A stretch of 37,272 nt of DNA from NCBI GenBank assembly GCA_902793195.1, contig CADBCS010000037.1:1-37272 (forward strand), read 5' to 3'. The translations under genes and the position numbers were made by a program. Under the pieces are notes generated by a model. It searched no databases. It was not told where the DNA came from and worked only from the letters and a program-made list of their open reading frames with translations. Source of the stretch: an uncultured Coriobacteriaceae bacterium (GTDB taxonomy: Bacteria; Actinomycetota; Coriobacteriia; Coriobacteriales; Atopobiaceae). Every line of letters starts with the position of its first letter. The stretch's first letter is position 1. Shown here one piece after another: positions 25,122 through 32,248 of this stretch.

Positions 25122-25976
25122 ATGACGTTGTTTACACGCAAGACGGTTCCAACAATGCTAGGTGCCGTCGCTCTGTCACTGTCCCTCTCGCTGGTGGGAT
25201 GCGGGTCGAGTACCGCTTCGAACACGGATGCCGCTAAGACCGAGTCAACCGAGGCTGATTCCACTGCTACCAAGACCGAGACAACGGATGGAACCAGTGA
25301 CAGCAATGACACCACGAGTGACGACAGCACTTCTGCGGAGGCAAGTGAAGCCTCCCGATCCGTCATTGGCGGTGTTGACGAGAGCGCAATCAAGGATTTC
25401 GAAGCCTTGCCCAAGAGTGACGACTCTCTCAAAATGTTCGACACTACCGAGCTGGTCGAAAACGACAAAGAGGAAGACTCGGCTGGCGAAGAGTCCGTTA
25501 CGCGCTCGAACGGCGTCGACGACGTCTTTACGCGCTACAGTGGCGGCATCACCATCGACATCCCCATGAACTGGGAGGAGGATTCGACGAATAGCAGCGG
25601 CAGGCTATTCCAATGCCCTGACTACCGTGCGTCTATCCTTCTTGCTTCCGATTTCAAGAAGAGCGGACAGTCCTACAATGTCGAGGCGATGGCCAAGGCG
25701 ATTCCGCAGCAAGCCCAGAAAAACGGCCTCAAGAACATTCAGGTCGTTGGATATGAACCCCTCTACAGCGGCAACAATAATTACGTCGGTGGCGAAGTCA
25801 TGTACACGTGCGAATCCAACGGTCTGACGGTTGTCGTACTCGACCGCCTCATCGAGAGCAAGAACTACATCAACCTGGTCGAGGTGGCAGTCGCACAGAG
25901 TGACGTGGATGCTCATGCGCGGCAGCTACAGACCATCCTAGACTCCTGCAAGTTCTCGAGTGGCGAGGCTATCTAG
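25122..25976 (+). CDS. Hypothetical lipoprotein with Ser/Thr/Asp-rich linker
   Basis: 284 residues. The signal peptide ends in lipobox LVGC (Cys27), so the protein is anchored on the outer face of the membrane. Residues about 30-75 are a low-complexity Thr/Ser/Asp/Glu linker, as in surface lipoproteins. The folded part (about 125-280) has alternating hydrophobic segments (GGITIDIPMNWEED, YRASILLASDF, GEVMYTCESNGLTVVVLDRL, INLVEVAVAQSD), resembling PsbP/DUF-type ligand or lipid-binding folds. I cannot name a family. It has its own promoter and terminator, so it is monocistronic. Confidence 0.7.
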   Translation: MTLFTRKTVPTMLGAVALSLSLSLVGCGSSTASNTDAAKTESTEADSTATKTETTDGTSDSNDTTSDDSTSAEASEASRSVIGGVDESAIKDFEALPKSDDSLKMFDTTELVENDKEEDSAGEESVTRSNGVDDVFTRYSGGITIDIPMNWEEDSTNSSGRLFQCPDYRASILLASDFKKSGQSYNVEAMAKAIPQQAQKNGLKNIQVVGYEPLYSGNNNYVGGEVMYTCESNGLTVVVLDRLIESKNYINLVEVAVAQSDVDAHARQLQTILDSCKFSSGEAI

Positions 25977-26000
25977 CAGATCGCTTCGTCGGTTTGATGG

Positions 26001-26032
26001 AATGGGGCGTTTCCTTGGGGCGCCCCATTTTC
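26001..26032 (+). terminator. Terminator of the lipoprotein gene
   Basis: A perfect 9-bp stem (AATGGGGCG with CGCCCCATT, arms 26001-26009 and 26021-26029) is followed by TTTCT, 24 bases after the stop codon. Confidence 0.75.
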
Positions 26033-26092
26033 TGCGCGAATATGCCATACAGCCACTGTAGTACAGAACGTGCGTTTGTGCCACGAGATACG

Positions 26093-26120
26093 AAAATGCC
26101 CGCCGATGTCCTCGGCGGGC
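26093..26120 (-). terminator. Terminator downstream of the Nif11-like gene
   Basis: On the minus strand a perfect 9-bp stem (GCCCGCCGA and its complement, arms 26112-26120 and 26098-26106) with a 5-base loop is followed by ATTTTC. It lies 120 bases after the Nif11-like stop codon. Confidence 0.7.
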
Positions 26121-26240
26121 TGGTTAATGTTCACGAGTCGGCCACGAGCTACGCAAATCGATGGTCGGCGGTGACACATCAAAGGGGGGTGAATCAGCAT
26201 TTGCCACGGGCAGTCACGGGTTCCAGCGAGGTCAGATTGT

Positions 26241-26552
26241 TCAACTGCGTGGCTTTTTGTCGTCTGCGAAAATCTTCCTCAGAACTTCTTCCAAATCAGC
26301 GAAGAAGTTCCCGCCGCTTATCTGTTCCATATCGCTATCGCTCAGTTCCTCAAAGTCGGCTACCGCACGTTTGAGTTCTTCCGGGGCGATCTTATAGCCC
26401 AGGGAGGAGGCGACCTTCGCCACGGCCTCTGCGTCGCATGCCGCTTCCCCGGCATCGACGATGCGTTAGATATCCGCTTCCAGTTTTTTCCGCAGTTCCG
26501 GCTGTTCACTCAGGTCGCGCTCCATGCGTTGCAGTTCTTCACTTTTGCCCAT
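26241..26552 (-). pseudogene. Nif11-like RiPP precursor (leader with Gly-Gly site) interrupted by a stop codon
   Basis: Reading from an ATG at 26552 (AAGGA 9 bases upstream) gives MGKSEELQRMERDLSEQPEL and eight more residues, then TAA at codon 29 (26466-26468). The same frame continues for about 74 codons (VDAGEAACDAEAVAKVASS..., KIAPEELKRAVADF) to ELSDSDMEQISGG and a 23-residue tail. A Nif11-type leader has this order: a short helical start, an AVAxxxGY segment, an EEL helix and the xxISGG cleavage site. So the gene was a precursor of about 103 residues and carries a single nonsense mutation. The tail after GG has no Cys and few Ser/Thr. No modification enzyme or transporter lies nearby. Re-initiation at an internal start is possible but has no good ribosome binding site. 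Confidence 0.7.
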
Positions 26553-26630
26553 AGTCCCATTTCCTTATGCTTAACAATTCGAGTACAGCAGCAGGCCTCA
26601 CGCCCTGTTCGGCAATTACGTACCACAATG

Positions 26631-26646
26631 AGTAACTATAGTCACT
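26631..26646. promoter_or_regulatory. Possible operator upstream of the Nif11-like gene
   Basis: AGTAACTATAGTCACT is a 16-bp palindrome with one mismatched pair, 79 bases before the ATG of the Nif11-like gene. The 26653-26749 interval beyond it holds nothing I can support. Confidence 0.3.
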
Positions 26647-26749
26647 AAATTGATGGACTGCTCTTCTCTTAATGCGGAGGTTGCGAGCTTATGTCATCAG
26701 AAGTTCTGGTCGCGAATGTCCCCTCGGACAGCGGTGAGCGCCCAGAAAG

Positions 26750-26784
26750 ACAAATCAGGCCACCGAGATTAGCTCGATGACCTG
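26750..26784 (-). terminator. Terminator after the second tRNA-Glu
   Basis: A 12-bp stem (arms 26773-26784 and 26756-26767, two G-U pairs) with a 5-base loop is followed by ATTTGTC on the minus strand, beginning 8 bases after the tRNA. Confidence 0.75.
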
Positions 26785-26792
26785 CGAATTCT

Positions 26793-26869
26793 TGGTAGCC
26801 CGTACCGGATTCGAACCGGTGATCTCCGCCTTGAGAGGGCGGCGTCCTAAACCGCTAGACGAACGGGCC
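26793..26869 (-). tRNA. tRNA-Glu (anticodon CTC), second copy
   Basis: It has the same acceptor, D and anticodon arms as the copy at 907-983, with anticodon CTC in loop CTCTCAA and an encoded CCA. The T-stem differs by one compensated pair. It is processed from the same transcript as tRNA-Gln, which lies 19 bases upstream. Confidence 0.95.
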
Positions 26870-26888
26870 ATGTTAAGGCGTCAAAGAA

Positions 26889-26962
26889 TGGCTGGGACTG
26901 AGAGAATCGAACTCCCACTGACGGAACCAGAATCCGTTGTCCTACCGTTAGACGAAGTCCCA
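26889..26962 (-). tRNA. tRNA-Gln (anticodon CTG)
   Basis: The acceptor stem TGGGACT pairs with AGTCCCA. The anticodon stem ACGGA/TCCGT encloses loop TTCTGGT, giving anticodon CTG for CAG codons. The T-arm has GTTCGATT, and the discriminator G is followed by an encoded CCA. First gene of a two-tRNA unit. Confidence 0.95.
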
Positions 26963-26991
26963 GTACTGGTGCCTCCCTTAACGCAAAGAGT

Positions 26992-27020
26992 ACTCTATCG
27001 CAAACGGGCGGGCATTGCAA
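26992..27020 (-). promoter_or_regulatory. Promoter of the tRNA-Gln/tRNA-Glu unit
   Basis: On the minus strand TTGCAA (27015-27020), 17 bases, TAGAGT (26992-26997), about 30 bases before tRNA-Gln. Confidence 0.6.
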
Positions 27021-27089
27021 GCGTCATCCAAAAAAATCCCGCAACTCGTATCCGCTCGCACACCGCCCACCGCACACAGAACCCAGATG

Positions 27090-27120
27090 TTGCAATTACG
27101 TGTTTGCAAAACAGTATACT
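27090..27120 (+). promoter_or_regulatory. Promoter of the receiver-HPt gene
   Basis: TTGCAA (27090-27095) and a strong TATACT (27115-27120) with a long 19-base spacer, leaving a leader of about 65 bases. No riboswitch could be recognised in the leader. Confidence 0.4.
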
Positions 27121-27191
27121 GGTCAGATACTTACCGACGTGCGTGTATTGGGAAACAGCCTGATGAGACGCTACCAAGACAAGGAGTACGC

Positions 27192-28226
27192 ATGGCTGGT
27201 GTCGTTATGATCGTCACGCAAGAGGTGAAGTTCTTTTGTGAGACGCTCAGTCAATTCCTCAACCAATATGGCTACGACGTGGTCACGGTTCCGTTTTCCA
27301 AACAAGAGGTACGCGCCAACATCGGCACGTGCGACGTCGTCCTCTTGGAAGCCGACAAGAGCCAGCAAGGCATCACGATGCTTGACCTCGTTGCGAGTGA
27401 GACACGTAGCCGCAACCTAGCCATGTGCGTTGCGGGTTATTCCGACGACCTTGCGAGCCTCACCCCTCAGCTCACGAACGACATGGTGGCAAGAACGTTC
27501 GAACGTCCCTGTGACATCGCGGACGTGGCGCACAAGATCGGTGCGTTTGTCGACAATCGTAGCAGCGATGACCCGATTGACCGCCTTAGGAATGCGGGAT
27601 TGAACACGCAGACCGCGCTTCAATATACCGGCGACAGCCGTGACTTCTATCTCGAGATCGTCAAGGGATACGTGCGCGAGGCGGCCGGCATGACTGATCG
27701 CCTGACCGCTGACTATGTCAAAGCCAATTGGGACGACTACGCGATCGCCGTGCATTCGCTCAAGGGCTCGTCCAGGACCATCGGTGCCACAGACCTTGGC
27801 GAGCTCGCCTTCTCGTTGGAGATGGCGGCACGCGAACATCGCGAAACGGACATTCGAAACGAGCATGACGCGTTTCTCAGCTCCTATAGCCAGACGGTAC
27901 ACGACATATGTGCGGCACTTGGGTGGGAAAGCACACTTCAGCCACCTTTGGAGCATGTCGGTGAGGTAGAATCACAGAAACAAATATCGAATGAGCTGCC
28001 CTCTATCTCGCGTGACGAGTTCGTACGGCACCTTGCGGACGCACGCGCGTGTCTTGAGACGTTCGAGGTCGAGCGAGCGGAGGCACACGTCCAAAAGTCT
28101 GCAGAACGCGCGTTAGATGGCAGCCCAACCACTCCCCTGCTCGCTGATGTCCTGCGATGCCTGGAGGAGTTCGACGTTGATGGGGCCGTGGACATTCTCA
28201 CGCATCTTATTGAGCGTATGTCGTAG
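27192..28226 (+). CDS. Degenerate receiver plus HPt (histidine phosphotransfer) protein
   Basis: 344 residues, cytoplasmic. Residues 1-120 have the length and alternation of a receiver domain (VVMIVTQEVKFFCETLSQFL, CDVVLLEADK), but the expected phospho-acceptor Asp is Glu53 and the acidic pair near the N-terminus is absent. Residues about 130-245 are an HPt four-helix bundle with the phosphorylatable His188 in AVHSLKGSSRTIGATDLGEL. The C-terminal 90 residues (FVRHLADARACLETFEVERAEAH) look like another helical HPt-like or tetratricoid part, without a His motif. It should shuttle phosphate in a multi-step relay. The next gene, 12 bases downstream, is a response-regulator/HD-GYP gene. No histidine kinase lies in the window. 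Start: ATG with AAGGAG. Confidence 0.8.
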   Translation: MAGVVMIVTQEVKFFCETLSQFLNQYGYDVVTVPFSKQEVRANIGTCDVVLLEADKSQQGITMLDLVASETRSRNLAMCVAGYSDDLASLTPQLTNDMVARTFERPCDIADVAHKIGAFVDNRSSDDPIDRLRNAGLNTQTALQYTGDSRDFYLEIVKGYVREAAGMTDRLTADYVKANWDDYAIAVHSLKGSSRTIGATDLGELAFSLEMAAREHRETDIRNEHDAFLSSYSQTVHDICAALGWESTLQPPLEHVGEVESQKQISNELPSISRDEFVRHLADARACLETFEVERAEAHVQKSAERALDGSPTTPLLADVLRCLEEFDVDGAVDILTHLIERMS

Positions 28227-28238
28227 AGGGGGCGTACC

Positions 28239-29256
28239 ATGGGTAACTGGGTATTGGTCGTGGATGACGACGCTAACAACCTGCGTATGGCGAGCCGCAT
28301 TTTGGTCTGACGCCCTCAGGCTCTTGGGGAGCACCAAGGAGCTTCCGGACCTCATACTCCTCGACATACATATGCCGGGACCTAACGGCTTCGAGACGCT
28401 CGAGGCCATACGTTCGGATGGCGGGACCAAGGGTATCCCCGTTATCTTCCTCACCGCCGACGAGGACGCCGGAACCGAGACCCGTGGCCTTATGGCCGGC
28501 GCCATGGACTTTATTACGAAACCCTTCGTACCCGAAGTCTTGCTTACCAGGGTCAACCACATCATAGAGCTCACGAGGTTGCAGAACGACCTTTCGTCCC
28601 AAGTGACCGAACGGACCAAGGCTCTCATAGAGCAACGTGAGCGCGTATCACGCCTGAGCATGCAGATGGCACGCGCACTTGCAGGTGCCGTTGATGCCAA
28701 GGACACCTATACGAACAGCCATTCCGAGCGCGTTGCCACGTATGCCCGCGAAATCGCGCGGCGATATGGCTACACCCCCGAAAGGCAAAGGGACATCTAT
28801 ATGATTGGTCTGCTGCATGACGTGGGAAAGATCGGCATTCCGGACACCATCCTCAGCAAGCCTGGCAAGCTTGACGACGATGAGTTTGCAGTCATCAAGA
28901 CTCATCCCGTGCAAGGTGACAAGATCTTGCACAACATCCCGGAGTTTCCCGAGTTGGCCATTGGCGCACGGTGGCATCATGAGCGCTATGACGGCAGGGG
29001 GTATCCCGACGGCATTGCCGGAACCGCCATTCCCGAGGAGGCGCGTATCATTGCCGTTGCCGACGCATACGATGCGATGTCCTCGACCCGTAGCTATCGC
29101 CCCATTCTCTCGCAGCAGTTCATTCGCCAAGAGATCGTCAACGGACGCGGCACGCAGTTCGACCCCGTCTTTGCAGACATCATGCTACAGATGATGGACG
29201 AGGATGTGGACTACCAGATGAGCGAGAACTACACCCAGGCCGCTCTGCTCAAATAA
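28239..29256 (+). pseudogene. Response regulator with HD-GYP output, receiver broken by deletion/frameshift
   Basis: A correct start (ATG at 28239, GAGGGGG 6 bases upstream) gives a normal receiver N-terminus, MGNWVLVVDDDANNLRMASR, but stops at TGA 28308-28310. The receiver resumes in another frame as SDALRLLGSTKELPDLILLD (phospho-Asp) and runs through KPF to a full HD-GYP domain: HSERVATYAREIARR, LLHDVGKIGIPDTIL and HHERYDGRGYPDG. At the join, about 12-14 residues (strand beta-2 and its flanks) are missing, so this is a short deletion with a frame change rather than a single-base slip. The intact HD-GYP part would hydrolyse cyclic-di-GMP if translated from an internal start. A sequencing or assembly error cannot be excluded. 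Confidence 0.75.
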
Positions 29257-29290
29257 CCGACTCCGCCAGCCTGCCAATCGATGACAGGCT

Positions 29291-29818
29291 CTAGAACGTG
29301 ATGTCGGGAAACGCCTTGCGAATCTTCCCTATGGCTCGGCTGAGCTTTGTGGATACGGTGGACGGGTTCATGCCCATGCGCTCCCCAACCTCCTTGCTCG
29401 AGAGCTCCTCCCAAAAGCGGAGGTAGACGATTTCGCGTTCCTCGTCGGTAAGCATCCCAAGTGCCTTGCGCACCAGCGCGCCACGCTCATCCAGGGGATC
29501 GGAGACATCTTCCTCGATCGTGACCGCACTGGCCGCCTCGCTGACCGAATCGATGGAAACGATCTCTCTGCGACGACGAAAATGCGAATAGAGCGTGTTG
29601 CGGGCGATGCGAAACACCCAGTCGTCCAAAGAGCCCCTCTTGGGGTCGAATGTGGCATATGCCTTTGCCACACGAACCATCACGTCGGAAACAATGTCCT
29701 CCGCAAGCGCATGGTCTAGCGTCTTGTAGTACACGTAGTTGTAGAGACGCGGATAGTACTCGTCAAAGAAGCAACCGAGATCTTCCTTGTGCAATCTCTT
29801 GTTTGCCTCCAGCGTCAT
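29291..29818 (-). CDS. RNA polymerase sigma factor, ECF-like (sigma-70 family)
   Basis: 175 residues. Region 2 is present (FFDEYYPRLYNYVYYKT, AEDIVSDVMVRVAKAYATFD, WVFRIARNTLYSHFRRRR). Region 4 follows an acidic linker (LTDEEREIVYLRFWEELSSK, EVGERMGMNPSTVSTKLSRA). Regions 1 and 3 are absent, as in ECF factors. Start: the ATG at 29818, 5 bases after AAGGAG; an in-frame GTG at 29824 is less well placed. It has its own promoter. No recognisable anti-sigma factor is adjacent, but a 71-residue protein of unknown function lies directly upstream on the same strand. The gene is convergent with the HD-GYP gene. Confidence 0.88.
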   Translation of the reverse strand: MTLEANKRLHKEDLGCFFDEYYPRLYNYVYYKTLDHALAEDIVSDVMVRVAKAYATFDPKRGSLDDWVFRIARNTLYSHFRRRREIVSIDSVSEAASAVTIEEDVSDPLDERGALVRKALGMLTDEEREIVYLRFWEELSSKEVGERMGMNPSTVSTKLSRAIGKIRKAFPDITF

Positions 29819-29845
29819 GCTCACTCCTTATGTTGGGATTGAGAA

Positions 29846-29874
29846 AGCATACCAGCTTAGGACACCTTTCGCAA
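29846..29874 (-). promoter_or_regulatory. Promoter of the sigma-factor gene
   Basis: On the minus strand TTGCGA (29869-29874), 17 bases, TATGCT (29846-29851), 28 bases before the start codon. It is a housekeeping-type promoter. Confidence 0.55.
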
Positions 29875-29910
29875 ACGCTGCGCCAGAGAAACACTTCCTT
29901 GGAAGCTTCC

Positions 29911-30126
29911 TTAGAAGGTACGGTTTTCCTTGTCCTGATACGGCATACCGGCAGCAGAAAGCATATCCAGCTCCTGCTCGGTGAGCTCCATCTGCTCGTC
30001 GTTGGAATGCAGGACGAACGGGCTCTGCTCCTGCGCTGCCATAAATCGCTCGTACACACGCTGACGAGCTCCGGGGTTCTGCTTCGAGAAGTCAAAGGAA
30101 AAGAGGTTCTGCATCCTGTCGCTCAT
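29911..30126 (-). CDS. Small acidic protein of unknown function upstream of the sigma factor
   Basis: 71 residues, soluble, no membrane segment. The N-terminal half (MSDRMQNLFSFDFSKQNPGA) is followed by a Gln/Glu-rich helix and the segment ELTEQELDMLSAAGMPYQ. That segment resembles the end of peptide leader sequences but also ordinary helical capping. Start: ATG with AAAGGA 8 bases upstream. It lies on the same strand as the sigma gene, 92 bases before it. It may be a regulator of the sigma factor; nothing in the sequence proves this. Confidence 0.55.
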   Translation of the reverse strand: MSDRMQNLFSFDFSKQNPGARQRVYERFMAAQEQSPFVLHSNDEQMELTEQELDMLSAAGMPYQDKENRTF

Positions 30127-30220
30127 GATATCGGTCCTTTCATGTCGATTCTTTCCTGTCAGACTATAATACTCACGTCCCCATTACTCGTCTCACCCAA
30201 TTCAGGGTTTTTTCCAGCCT

Positions 30221-31048
30221 ATGAAACGACCTCCGACCATACGACGATCAGGGCAGCCCACACGAGGGTGCGTGCGCACTCGGCATACAGCACGTAGTCG
30301 ACTTCGGTTTCGACTTGCGCCCGTCCTGTTCGCATGCGTCCTGCTCGCCTTGGTCGTCCACATCCTCCTGCACGTGGTCCCCGCGTATAGGGATGTGCAC
30401 GGAGGCACATCGCACACCATGGCAAAGGCCACCGAATGGAGCAAGGAACGGGCCCCGAACTACTACCAGGTACTTGGTCCCGCCACGCAGGAGTTCTCTT
30501 TGGAGGAATCCGGCACTGCCTATGGGACGCTCGACGCGTACGGCCGCGCAACCTATGCGGAAGGAAACGTCTCGGCGGAAATGATGAGAGACGGCATTGA
30601 TCGACCACGGGAAAACATGTCGCACACGAACCCGACCGGATGGGGATCGAACGAGCAAGTGAGCATGTTGGAGCCTTCTGGTGACACGTATCACGGGTAC
30701 TTTTGGAATCGTTCCCACCTTCTGGCAAAGTCCCTAGGTGGAGATGACGAGCTGCACAATCTCGTTACGGGCACTCGCATGCAAAACGTGGGCGGAAATG
30801 ACGGCAACGGAGGCATGGCGTACTGCGAGACGACTTGCCGCGATTGGCTCGAAAGCCACCCCGACGGACTCATACACTACCGTGCTGAGGCGTCATACGT
30901 GGACGGAGAGCTGGTCCCGCGCAGCGTCTTCGTTGACATGCTCTCCTCGGACGGCACGATCGACCAGCACGTGGAAGTCTTCAACGCGGCAGAGGGATTT
31001 GCCATAGACTACTCAAACGGGACGTTTGCAAGCGACTGCGGACGATAG
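30221..31048 (+). CDS. Membrane-anchored DNA/RNA non-specific endonuclease (EndA/NucA-like)
   Basis: 275 residues. A basic N-terminus precedes one membrane helix (about 31-53), so the catalytic part is outside the cell. The nuclease motif FWNRSHLLAKSLGG (candidate catalytic His166) and the downstream NLVTGTRMQNVGG (metal-binding Asn) match the DNA-entry nuclease/streptococcal DNase group with the beta-beta-alpha-metal fold (usually NRGHL; here NRSHL). It may degrade extracellular DNA or take part in DNA uptake. No strong ribosome binding site precedes the ATG at 30221, so the start is uncertain. It is followed 16 bases later by the DUF389 gene. Confidence 0.85.
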   Translation: MKRPPTIRRSGQPTRGCVRTRHTARSRLRFRLAPVLFACVLLALVVHILLHVVPAYRDVHGGTSHTMAKATEWSKERAPNYYQVLGPATQEFSLEESGTAYGTLDAYGRATYAEGNVSAEMMRDGIDRPRENMSHTNPTGWGSNEQVSMLEPSGDTYHGYFWNRSHLLAKSLGGDDELHNLVTGTRMQNVGGNDGNGGMAYCETTCRDWLESHPDGLIHYRAEASYVDGELVPRSVFVDMLSSDGTIDQHVEVFNAAEGFAIDYSNGTFASDCGR

Positions 31049-31064
31049 AGGGGAAGGTCGGGAA

Positions 31065-32171
31065 GTGAAGCAGAAGTCTTACTATGAGCCTTCGAAGCTC
31101 AGACACTTGGTTCGTTCGTACTTCAGCCTACACGAGCGATGTGCGAGCTACAAGGTGATACAAGAGCGTGTCCTCGCCGGGGCACGCATTGATGGCATAC
31201 ACGTATGTCTGCTCATCGTCGCCATGCTCATCGCCTCGATCGGCCTCAACGTCGACTCGACCGAGGCCATCGTGGGCGCGATGCTCATTTGTCCCCTTAT
31301 GGGGTCGGTGCTTGCCATGGCATACGCCGTTGCGACGATCAACTACCGTCTGCTCAAGTCAGCCGTCTTTGGTCTGCTCGTCCAGATGGTCATCTGCCTT
31401 GCGACCTCCACGATATACTTTGTGATCTCCCCCATCTCCAACACCACCTCCCAGCTGCTCACCAACACAAGTCCCACCCTCTGGGACCTCCTCATAGCCT
31501 TGGCCGGCGGCTTTGCGGGTGGCATCGGCAACTCCCGACGTCAGGAGCCTGCCACGCTCATTGCCGGCGTCGCCGTGGCAACCGCGCTCATGCCGCCGCT
31601 CTGCGCGGCGGGCTATGGGCTGGCCATGAGGAACCTCGCTGACTTCGCACTGTCCATCTACGAGTTCCTCCTCAATGTGGTGTTCATTGCCTTTGGCGCC
31701 GAACTCGTCCTGATTTGGATTCACGTCCCCGTGTTTGCCGACCTCAATGGTGACGGAGTTGTCACGGACGAGGAGCGCATAGAGATCCGTCATCGTTCCA
31801 CCCAGCTGCGCAGGCGCCTCATCCTCGGCACGCTCGCCTTTATGATTCCCTGCGTTCTCTTTACCATGCGCGTGGTAAACACAACCGCGGAGCAGAACAA
31901 CGGCGAGCTGTTTGAGGCCAAGGACACGCACGAGGTATCCCTCACCTCGTTGGAGCTCGGTATCGTCTGTCCCGGATACGTGAACTATACCGTGGGCGTC
32001 GAGGAGTCCTATGATCAGGGCAAGGACACGGTAATAGAGCGCATGGTTGCAACGGTAACCACCCGCGACAACTTGAGCTCTGCCGACAAGAGCACGGTTG
32101 AGCAGCTCATACGACTGCACCTCCCCCAGGTCGATGACATTCAGTTTGTTGTTGGAAAGAAGGTAAACTAG
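31065..32171 (+). CDS. DUF389 family membrane protein with an EF-hand loop
   Basis: 368 residues. About five or six helices lie between 43 and 225 (family signature VDSTEAIVGAMLICPLMGSV; GGFAGGIGNSRRQEPATLIAGVAVATALMPPLCAAGYG). After HVPVF comes DLNGDGVVTDEE (226-237), a complete 12-residue EF-hand loop with acidic or amide ligands at positions 1, 3, 5 and 12. One more helix lies at about 250-270, then a soluble domain of about 90 residues. The function of DUF389 is unknown. Start: a GTG at 31065 with GGGAAGG 7 bases upstream, 16 bases after the nuclease stop, so probably the same transcript. Confidence 0.85.
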   Translation: MKQKSYYEPSKLRHLVRSYFSLHERCASYKVIQERVLAGARIDGIHVCLLIVAMLIASIGLNVDSTEAIVGAMLICPLMGSVLAMAYAVATINYRLLKSAVFGLLVQMVICLATSTIYFVISPISNTTSQLLTNTSPTLWDLLIALAGGFAGGIGNSRRQEPATLIAGVAVATALMPPLCAAGYGLAMRNLADFALSIYEFLLNVVFIAFGAELVLIWIHVPVFADLNGDGVVTDEERIEIRHRSTQLRRRLILGTLAFMIPCVLFTMRVVNTTAEQNNGELFEAKDTHEVSLTSLELGIVCPGYVNYTVGVEESYDQGKDTVIERMVATVTTRDNLSSADKSTVEQLIRLHLPQVDDIQFVVGKKVN

Positions 32172-32248
32172 TTGTGTACGATGTGCTCCCGAGGGGCGAT
32201 GTTGTGCCATACTGCTACTGTTGCGTCAACATAACGAAAGGAGCACGT

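Noticed and set aside
27160..27167. CTGATGAG, the core of a hammerhead ribozyme, with GAAAC a few bases upstream in the leader of the receiver-HPt gene
   Set aside because: The two core elements are in the wrong order for the spacing: only about four bases separate them and no stems I-III can form.
29268..29290. AGCCTG...CAGGCT inverted repeat between the HD-GYP and sigma genes as a bidirectional terminator
   Set aside because: Six-base arms without flanking T-runs are too weak to call.
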